Origin: Reinekea sp. G2M2-21
GTDB taxonomy: Bacteria; Pseudomonadota; Gammaproteobacteria; Pseudomonadales; Natronospirillaceae
Direction: 5' to 3'
NCBI RefSeq assembly: GCF_015687175.1
Contig: NZ_JADPQG010000001.1
Span: 1,612,001-1,676,000, forward strand
DNA: 64,000 nucleotides
In this document: piece by piece, positions 57,555 to 64,000 of the stretch
Layout: the number at the start of each line of letters is the position of its first letter
How positions within the stretch are numbered: the stretch's first letter is position 1
The notes under the pieces: generated by a model
Databases searched by the model: none
Seen by the model: only the letters and a program-made list of their open reading frames with translations
What the model was told of the DNA's origin: nothing
Program-made: the position numbers and the translations under genes

Positions 57555-57618
57555 TCTGCCCGAATATCATCAGACAATTCATCCAATTATCGGGGCCAAA
57601 TGTGACCCAATCAGTCAC
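57535..57618 (-). CDS. Candidate micro-ORF, 27 residues
   Basis: GTG start at 57618 with a good AGGAG ribosome site 8 bases upstream, encoding 27 residues that begin MTDWVTFGPDNWMNCLMIFG. The ribosome site is the strongest reason to believe it is translated. It may be a leader peptide controlling the next ORF, or the 5' part of a frameshifted gene whose 3' part is the 35-residue ORF. Function unknown. Confidence 0.35.
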   Translation of the reverse strand: MTDWVTFGPDNWMNCLMIFGQIGVKGP

Positions 57619-57695
57619 TTTATTGTCTCCTAATATAGCTATTTACAACGTAATATTGACCAAATTGAAAAGCTGTTAACACCCAGACACAAAAA

Positions 57696-57714
57696 AGCAG
57701 GGATAAACCCTGCT
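57696..57714 (-). terminator. Terminator of the WYL regulator gene
   Basis: AGCAGGG-ATAAA-CCCTGCT forms a 7-bp stem followed by six T residues on the minus strand, 37 bases after the stop. Confidence 0.85.
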
Positions 57715-57750
57715 CATTGAATCCCTCTGTAAAAGAGGCGAATTATCCCG

Positions 57751-58587
57751 TTAGGGTTTCACTAGCCATAACTGATACTTGCCAACCTCGGTTGAAGGAG
57801 TCGCCGCCATATCGACATTCCATTTCGATAACATGTAGCTTTCCAGTGCCGCTCGGCAGGTCATTTTCAGAACACCGCCGTGCATACCAAACTCCTGCGC
57901 AACTGCATCGGGATAAGCCAGCGCGGGATGCGGCTTTAAGGTCAGGTTAATAATACGATTCCAATCAGCGTCGGACTCTTTCAGCTCATGCAATTGCGGG
58001 GCATCACTTTCCCCCAACACCTTCGTTACACGATTGATCACAAAATCGTTAAACGACTCCTGACCGCGATCATAGGCTCTCACCAACCAACGGGTACCAG
58101 AATTGATCAACGCGTGAGGCACAATGGCCTGGACTCGGGAGCCTTTCGTTTCAGATATGTACTCAACAGACAGCGCCTGCTGCTTGTGAATGGCCCGGGT
58201 AATGGCCGCTAACGTAGGAATGAATGGCAGTGGCGTCTGACTCGGGGATTCTGTCGCAATTTCCGGGAACTTAGGCCCGGCATAGTCATCCCCAAACCCG
58301 TAGGTTAACGCGGTGAGCACCTGAGTGGCGGTATAAGAATACAGCGGTACAAACGTATCCTGCGGAATATAGGATTTGATGCCATAGTCGTAAACGACAT
58401 TTTCAGGCGCCAGTTTTTTGTAAAGGGCAATATCACGCGAGGCAGAAGACTCTTTTAACCCAAAGCGCTTCTGCAAATCACTCCGATTAGCATGACCTAA
58501 AAAATAAAGACGGAACTCCAAGTAAAAAAGGCGCTCCTGCTGTGGTTGACTTTGTTCCTCGAGCTTCGGTTTTGTCGAATCATTCAT
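57751..58587 (-). CDS. WYL-domain transcriptional regulator (BrxR/CapW-like)
   Basis: Protein of 278 residues. An N-terminal winged helix (about 17-80: ERLFYLEFRLYFLGHANRSD, FGLKESSASRDIALYKKLAP) is followed by a WYL domain (about 125-200: LSVEYISETKGS, RWLVRAYDRG, FVINRVTKV) and a C-terminal WCX-like part. The spacing and the NRSD-LxxxFG pattern are those of BrxR/CapW regulators, repressors that often sit beside BREX, CBASS and other phage-defence systems. No defence gene is recognisable next to it here. It lies between tRNA-Val and the small-ORF trio and ends at a good terminator. Confidence 0.82.
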   Translation of the reverse strand: MNDSTKPKLEEQSQPQQERLFYLEFRLYFLGHANRSDLQKRFGLKESSASRDIALYKKLAPENVVYDYGIKSYIPQDTFVPLYSYTATQVLTALTYGFGDDYAGPKFPEIATESPSQTPLPFIPTLAAITRAIHKQQALSVEYISETKGSRVQAIVPHALINSGTRWLVRAYDRGQESFNDFVINRVTKVLGESDAPQLHELKESDADWNRIINLTLKPHPALAYPDAVAQEFGMHGGVLKMTCRAALESYMLSKWNVDMAATPSTEVGKYQLWLVKP

Positions 58588-58802
58588 CCTGTCGATCTCT
58601 GACCTGTTATTTTAAATTGTAGTCAACTGTAAAGTTGCCTCGAAAACCTGTCAATGCGCTTGAACAATATACTACTACACCATTTTGACCCACATAGGGT
58701 GCAATGGCCGCAATAAAGCCCTGTTGCATTTACATTAAATTCAACTGCAAACCCATTAGACGGGCTAAGCTACTGAAAAACAAGATTTTTTCGACAAATC
58801 TC

Positions 58803-58830
58803 TTGCACTGATAAAAAAGATCCGTATTAT
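58803..58830 (+). promoter_or_regulatory. Promoter of tRNA-Val
   Basis: TTGCAC and TATTAT with a 16-base spacer and a GC-rich discriminator (ACGCCCTCG). The tRNA starts 14 bases after the -10. Confidence 0.6.
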
Positions 58831-58843
58831 ACGCCCTCGATTC

Positions 58844-58920
<77 letters not shown>

Positions 58921-58927
58921 AAATTCT

Positions 58928-58953
58928 AAAAACCCGCCTTCTGGCGGGTTTTT
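58928..58953 (+). terminator. Terminator of tRNA-Val
   Basis: AAAAACCCGCC-TTCT-GGCGGGTTTTT, an 11-bp stem ending in a T-run, 7 bases after the tRNA. Confidence 0.92.
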
Positions 58954-59174
58954 GCGTTTAAGGGCTCTGAAACTAGGTCTTAAAGGCGTACCCTAGCCCT
59001 ATGGGTACAGTTTTTTATTTACTCATAACCGCACACAGCGTTATTAAAAGCCTCTAAAGACAAACAACCGAAATGATTCTCACTAACCCAAAACCAACAT
59101 TAAGAAGCCTCAGCTCACGAAATCGCTCAGACAAACATGCTTCATTAATATCAATTGCACTTGGCTTTGATTAA

Positions 59175-59246
59175 TTTGAGGCTTTGAGGCTTTGAGGCTT
59201 TGAGGCTTTGAGGCTTTGAGGCTTTGAGGCTTTGAGGCTTTGAGGC
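59175..59246. repeat. Perfect 8-bp tandem repeat, nine copies of TTTGAGGC
   Basis: 72 bases consisting of nine exact TTTGAGGC units between tRNA-Val and tRNA-Pro. No credible gene spans it. Perfect copies suggest active strand slippage. Confidence 0.96.
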
Positions 59247-59313
59247 GACCATGGTCTGGCTCAGAGAGCCGACTACGACATCGAATTTGTAGAAAAGCAC
59301 CTCCAAGAAACGC

Positions 59314-59340
59314 AAAAAGCAGCCCGAAAGCTGCTTTTTT
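59314..59340. terminator. Terminator of tRNA-Pro
   Basis: AAAAAGCAGC-CCGAAA-GCTGCTTTTT forms a 10-bp stem with a T-run on either strand, 9 bases beyond the tRNA-Pro 3' end on the minus strand. Confidence 0.85.
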
Positions 59341-59348
59341 AAATAAAT

Positions 59349-59425
59349 TGGTCGGGCATACAGGATTTGAACCTGTGACCCTCGCCACCCCATGACGATG
59401 CGCTACCAGACTGCGCTAATGCCCG
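59349..59425 (-). tRNA. tRNA-Pro (GGG)
   Basis: A 77-nt cloverleaf with CCA. The acceptor CGGGCAT pairs with ATGCCCG, and the anticodon loop ATGGGGT gives anticodon GGG. It follows merR by 44 bases on the same strand, the same pheST-ihfA-merR-tRNA-Pro order seen in Pseudomonas. Confidence 0.95.
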
Positions 59426-59469
59426 ACTGAGCCGTTAGTTTAAGCTAACTGTTTGATAAATAAAAGCTT

Positions 59470-59841
59470 TTAGCGAACTCTTTCGACACTTAATAGTTCC
59501 AGCACAGCTTCCAGCTCCGCAATCATCTCGCGAATCAGCGCCTGATGTTGCTGCTGAACTTGTTCTGCATCTTCGGGTTCTGAGAGTTTTTGACGTGCAC
59601 CGCCTATGGTATAACCGTCTTCATACAGCAAATGACGAATCTGACGAATCAGAATGACGTCTTCACGCTGATAATAACGGCGATTGCCTCGTCGCTTAAC
59701 AGGGCTAAGTTGTGGAAATTCCTGCTCCCAATAGCGCAATACATGAGGTTTAACTGCGCACAATTCGCTGACTTCACCAATGGTAAAATAGCGCTTCCCT
59801 GGAATTACAGGTAATTCATCATTCTGGCTGGGTTCCAGCAT
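59470..59841 (-). CDS. MerR family transcriptional regulator
   Basis: MerR-type protein of 123 residues with an N-terminal winged helix ([38 protein letters not shown]) and a helical dimerisation region. There is no metal-binding cysteine cluster, so it is of the CarA/YcgE-like class whose signal is unknown. It is always found after ihfA in pseudomonads. Its ATG lies inside ihfA, overlapping by 23 bases, and the start [19 protein letters not shown] is the family norm. Confidence 0.92.
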   Translation of the reverse strand: MLEPSQNDELPVIPGKRYFTIGEVSELCAVKPHVLRYWEQEFPQLSPVKRRGNRRYYQREDVILIRQIRHLLYEDGYTIGGARQKLSEPEDAEQVQQQHQALIREMIAELEAVLELLSVERVR

Positions 59842-60121
59842 AAGTCTCGACGGTCACCTTTAGTTTCTGTCCGGGGCGGAATGTCACGACGCGACGCGCC
59901 GAAATAGGTATCTCTTCCCCGGTTTTTGGATTGCGTCCTGGCCGCTGACGCTTGTCCCGTAGATCAAAATTCCCGAAACCGGACAATTTGACCTGCTCAT
60001 TATGAACGAGACTCTCTCGAATTTCTTCAAAGAAAATCTCAACCATTTCTTTGGCTTCACGCTTATTGAGGCCTAATTCCTCGTATAAACGATCCGCCAT
60101 TTCAGCTTTAGTCAGGGCCAT
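59819..60121 (-). CDS. ihfA: Integration host factor subunit alpha
   Basis: DNA-bending subunit of 100 residues partnering with IhfB (at 36611). It begins [20 protein letters not shown], and the HU/IHF core is [25 protein letters not shown]. The ATG at 60121 follows AAGGAG by about 6 bases; an in-frame start ten codons earlier lies in pheT. It overlaps merR at the 3' end and lies inside the pheT end by a few bases. Confidence 0.97.
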   Translation of the reverse strand: MALTKAEMADRLYEELGLNKREAKEMVEIFFEEIRESLVHNEQVKLSGFGNFDLRDKRQRPGRNPKTGEEIPISARRVVTFRPGQKLKVTVETYAGTQPE

Positions 60122-60131
60122 GATGAGCTCC

Positions 60132-62507
60132 TTAACCTCGCAGAACAGCATCCAAGCGGGTCTGCAGAGTATTAATGATCGATTCCATGAATCGATTTAT
60201 TTCGTCATCTGTAAGAGTGCGCGAAGGATTCTGCCAGGTCAAGCCCATTGCTAGACTTTTTCGTTTGGAATCAATACCTTTGCCGCGATAGATGTCAAAC
60301 AAGTTCAAGCTGATCAGATCGTCTCCAGCCATTTCCCGAACAGTGTCCATAACCGAACTGACCGATACATCCTCATCCACAACGACGGCTAAATCCCGGG
60401 TAGACGCAGGGTGTTTCGACAACGGCTGGAACACAGGAAGCTCGGATTTCAGCACTCTGTCCAAGCGCAATTCAAACAAGAAAACGTTCTGTTTAAAGCC
60501 ATAGTCCTTAGCGAGTGTCGGGTGCAAAGCACCTACATATCCGACTAATTTACCATTTCGCTCAATACGGGCACACTGCCCTGGATGCATGGCTGAATTG
60601 GTTCCGGGCACAAATTCGAAATTAACGCCTTTCACCAACGCCAGCATTTGCTCAATATCGCCTTTCACATCGTAAAAATCGACGGCTTCACCGGTTTCAT
60701 ACCAACCTTCCGCAAGGCGTTTACCGGTGACGACACCGGCCAGCATTTGCACCTGCTCCAAGCCCTTCTCTTCCTGACGAAAGCGTAGACCAGTTTCGAA
60801 CAAACGGACATGATCCTGTTGACGATTCAAGTTGTGTAGCATGGCCTTCAGCAAACCTGGCCATAACGATACGCGCATGACCGACATATCGTTTGAAATC
60901 GGGTTGGCTAAAACCACACCCTCTTTCTTTGGAAACATTGCTTTCTGGGCTGCGGGCTCAACAAAGCTGTAGGTTATCGCTTCTTGGTAACCCAAAGAGA
61001 CCATCCGATCGACGATCGCAGACTCTGGCGTCTCCTGTTCCGGCGCGCCCTGTGGCTTCAAGGCGGCCATCGGTGCCGTTACGGGCAGTTTGTTGTAGCC
61101 ATAAATACGGGCCAGCTCTTCAATCAGGTCGGCCTGTATTTCCATATCAAAACGCCAGCTTGGCGCCTGAACTTTCCAGTATCCTGGCTTGGTATCGAGC
61201 AAGGCAAAACCTAGACCTGTTAAAATCTGCGAAATGACCTCGTCTGCCAGTGTCATACCCAAGCTGCTGGACACAACATCCGCAAAAAGCTCGATAACCG
61301 CCGCCTTGGGCAGATGGTCGGCAGACTCCCTGACAATAACCGGGCCCGGCTGGGCACCACAAATATCCATTAACAACTGCGTTGCACGTTCAATAGCGGT
61401 GACCTGCAGCGCGCTGTCTACGCCACGCTCGAAACGGTGACTGGAATCTGTATGCAAACCATAAGATCGGGCCTTACCGGCAATCTCAATAGGTGCAAAG
61501 AATGCGGACTCTAAAAACACCCGAGAGGTATTTTCCGATACGCCTGAGTGTTCACCACCCATAATGCCGGCCATAGCCAATGGGCCTCGCTTGTCTGCAA
61601 TAACCAGCACAGAGTCGTTTAACGCTATTTCCTGCCCATCAAGCAACGTGATTTTCTCTGCTTTCTCAGCGCGCCGAACAATGATCTTCTCATTCAATTG
61701 GTCCAGGTCAAATCCGTGCATCGGCTGACCCAGCTCTAACATCACGTAGTTGGTCACATCAACAACAGGGTCAATGGAGCGGATACCGCCCCGACGCAAC
61801 CGTTCAACCATCCAGATCGGCGTTGCCGCTTTGACATTCACATTATTCAGAACACGTCCGGCGTATCTTGGACAACCTTTGCTATCGATAATGTCGACCG
61901 GGAATACATCGTCATGAACGGGGGCAATGGGGCTGATTGCAGGCTCAGAAACGGCGACATCGTTTAATACACCCACCTCACGTGCTATACCACGCATGCT
62001 CAAACAATCTGCTCGGTTGGGCGTCAGGTCGACTTCAATAGCGATATCATCCAACTCAAAATAGTCGCGAAGATTAGTTCCCACCGGCGCATCGGCGGCC
62101 AACTCCATGATACCGTCATGGTTTTCAGACAGTCCCAATTCTTTTTCACTGCACAGCATACCGAAGCTTTCTACCTGACGAAGCTTGGCCTTGCTGATTT
62201 TAAAATCACCAGGTAATACCGCACCTACTTCCGCAAAGGCAACTTTCAGCCCTGCCCGGGCGTTAGGTGCACCACAGACCACTTGTGCAACACTGTTGCC
62301 ATTGCTGACTTCACAAACCTGCAATTTGTCGGCATTCGGGTGAGGTGCACAGTTGATTATTTCACCGATGACAACACCGGAAAAATCTTCGGCAACTGGC
62401 TCAAAACCATCGACTTCAAGGCCAGCCATGGTCACCTGATCCATGAGTTCCTGAGCGGTAATGGACGGATTAACCCACTGACGCAACCACTTTTCACTGA
62501 AATTCAT
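60132..62507 (-). CDS. pheT: Phenylalanyl-tRNA synthetase beta subunit
   Basis: Beta chain of 791 residues of the alpha2-beta2 enzyme. An N-terminal tRNA-binding (EMAP-like) domain (about 40-150) is followed by B3/B4 editing domain, B5 DNA-binding-like domain, the catalytic-like core and a C-terminal ferredoxin-like anticodon-binding domain ([19 protein letters not shown]). It lies 24 bases after pheS, in the pheS-pheT-ihfA operon. Confidence 0.98.
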   Translation of the reverse strand: MNFSEKWLRQWVNPSITAQELMDQVTMAGLEVDGFEPVAEDFSGVVIGEIINCAPHPNADKLQVCEVSNGNSVAQVVCGAPNARAGLKVAFAEVGAVLPGDFKISKAKLRQVESFGMLCSEKELGLSENHDGIMELAADAPVGTNLRDYFELDDIAIEVDLTPNRADCLSMRGIAREVGVLNDVAVSEPAISPIAPVHDDVFPVDIIDSKGCPRYAGRVLNNVNVKAATPIWMVERLRRGGIRSIDPVVDVTNYVMLELGQPMHGFDLDQLNEKIIVRRAEKAEKITLLDGQEIALNDSVLVIADKRGPLAMAGIMGGEHSGVSENTSRVFLESAFFAPIEIAGKARSYGLHTDSSHRFERGVDSALQVTAIERATQLLMDICGAQPGPVIVRESADHLPKAAVIELFADVVSSSLGMTLADEVISQILTGLGFALLDTKPGYWKVQAPSWRFDMEIQADLIEELARIYGYNKLPVTAPMAALKPQGAPEQETPESAIVDRMVSLGYQEAITYSFVEPAAQKAMFPKKEGVVLANPISNDMSVMRVSLWPGLLKAMLHNLNRQQDHVRLFETGLRFRQEEKGLEQVQMLAGVVTGKRLAEGWYETGEAVDFYDVKGDIEQMLALVKGVNFEFVPGTNSAMHPGQCARIERNGKLVGYVGALHPTLAKDYGFKQNVFLFELRLDRVLKSELPVFQPLSKHPASTRDLAVVVDEDVSVSSVMDTVREMAGDDLISLNLFDIYRGKGIDSKRKSLAMGLTWQNPSRTLTDDEINRFMESIINTLQTRLDAVLRG

Positions 62508-62531
62508 ATGCTTACTTAGTCCTTACCGATA

Positions 62532-63566
<1,035 letters not shown>

Positions 63567-63592
63567 TCAATCGGTGGGCTTAAAAGGCGTTC

Positions 63593-63620
63593 ACTATAAG
63601 GAAGGATGAGAAATAAGCAA
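63593..63620 (-). promoter_or_regulatory. Promoter of pheST
   Basis: On the minus strand TTGCTT and TATAGT are separated by 16 bases, 45 bases before the pheS ATG. Confidence 0.55.
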
Positions 63621-63653
63621 CTGATCTGACAGCATTTTTTGCCGTCAGATCAG
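63621..63653 (-). terminator. Hairpin after pyrI
   Basis: A perfect 10-bp inverted repeat (CTGATCTGAC with its complement, 13-base loop) begins 4 bases after the pyrI stop. There is no clear T-run, so it may terminate weakly. Confidence 0.5.
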
Positions 63654-63657
63654 GGTT

Positions 63658-64000
63658 TTAGTGCTTAAAAAGACTGTCTGCGAAACTGCGTTCACAAAAA
63701 TGACAGCGCAACTGCACTTTTTCCGGTGTTTCGGTCACTGAGAACCGGGTAGCCACCGGTTCTGCGTGTGATATGCAGTTAGTGTTTGGGCATGGGAAAA
63801 TCCCGGTAAATTCAGCCGGCAGGCCAATGGGGAATTTCTTCACCACTTTGTACGCTTCAATGATGTTAACTGTTGCGTGAGGTGCATATAAAGCCATCTC
63901 AGCAGCATCTTGTTCAGAAAACAACCAACCCTCCACTTTAATGATGTCTTTAAGACCACTCCCTTTGGACGGTAAATTCAAGCCGACAGTGAGTCTGGCT
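63658..64000 (-). CDS. pyrI: Aspartate carbamoyltransferase regulatory chain (5' end beyond window)
   Basis: The C-terminal 113 residues of PyrI, the nucleotide-binding regulatory chain of aspartate transcarbamoylase in pyrimidine synthesis. VGLNLPSKGSGLKDIIKVEG matches the end of the allosteric domain. The zinc domain has all four ligands, in CPNTNC and CHFC, around the SHAEPV motif. The frame is open to the right edge, so the start and presumably pyrB lie outside. A TTG at 63981 is not the true start. Confidence 0.93.
   Translation of the reverse strand, partial: ARLTVGLNLPSKGSGLKDIIKVEGWLFSEQDAAEMALYAPHATVNIIEAYKVVKKFPIGLPAEFTGIFPCPNTNCISHAEPVATRFSVTETPEKVQLRCHFCERSFADSLFKH

Larger units (their letters stand above)
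57121..57750 (-). other. Region between the WYL regulator and the glycerate kinase
   Basis: 630 bases without a long gene. In minus-strand order it holds the WYL-gene terminator (57696-57714), an A/T-rich promoter-like stretch with TATATT just before an AGGAG, three overlapping very small ORFs (57618 down to 57274), and about 150 bases before the glycerate kinase start. Confidence 0.6.

Noticed and set aside
59110-59393. ORFs encoding repeated SLKASKPQ-type peptides
   Set aside because: They are the translation of the 8-bp simple repeat and of tRNA-Pro; no start signal or conservation clue.

Overview
The window is a chromosomal segment of a gammaproteobacterium. The flagellar order flhA-flhF-fleN-fliA-cheY-cheZ, the gyrA-serC-pheA-tyrA-cmk-rpsA-ihfB-lapA-lapB run, mtaD-ubiG-yciK and pheS-pheT-ihfA-merR-tRNA-Pro all follow the Pseudomonas/Oceanospirillales pattern. 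The extra osmolyte and sugar genes suggest a marine or halotolerant member of the Oceanospirillales (for example near Saccharospirillaceae). That placement is inference, because no rRNA is present. Coding density is high and no insertion sequence, prophage, integrase or CRISPR array was seen.

Layout. 1-6722 (minus): chemotaxis and flagellar regulators (cheZ partial, cheY, fliA, fleN, flhF, flhA), with a sigma-54-like promoter in front of flhA. 6862-19701: a GH31 alpha-glucosidase, an acyl-CoA synthetase, an OmpA/MotB-like protein, a DUF454 protein coupled to a Tat-type M48 protease lipoprotein, two tRNA-Glu genes followed by a tandem array of tRNA-Glu-derived partial copies, a stand-alone cyclic-nucleotide-binding protein, a dCMP-deaminase-like protein, a chemoreceptor and glycerol kinase. 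19924-26318: an alpha-galactoside uptake and cleavage locus (two ABC permeases, GH36 alpha-galactosidase, binding protein) and a Gfo/Idh/MocA oxidoreductase. 26459-34106: an unrecognised TPR-like protein coupled to a homologue of the tRNA-queuosine mannosyltransferase, YgiQ, a HAD phosphatase, a crotonase and an acyl-CoA thioesterase. 34180-35177: a second tRNA-linked tandem array, here behind tRNA-Glu/tRNA-Gly, in which every unit carries its own terminator-like hairpin. 35256-45986 (minus): lapB, lapA, ihfB, rpsA, cmk, tyrA, pheA, serC, gyrA. 46215-52225 (plus): mtaD, ubiG, yciK, a diguanylate cyclase, and nasT-nasS behind a near-consensus sigma-54 promoter.

52377-57120 (minus) is the most coherent accessory block: a GH13_18 phosphorylase, glucosyl-3-phosphoglycerate synthase, a phosphoglycerate-glycoside phosphatase and a D-glycerate 3-kinase. 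Together they can make the compatible solute glucosylglycerate from 3-phosphoglycerate and return it to glucose-1-phosphate and 3-phosphoglycerate, a closed synthesis/salvage loop. Upstream are three overlapping very small ORFs and a WYL regulator of the type often found with phage-defence systems. The window ends with tRNA-Val, a 9 x 8-bp simple repeat, tRNA-Pro, merR, ihfA, pheT, pheS and the 3' part of pyrI.

The items most worth following up are the two independent tRNA-3'-end repeat arrays, the closed glucosylglycerate cycle, the small-ORF trio beside the WYL regulator, and the TPR/queuosine-mannosyltransferase pair.
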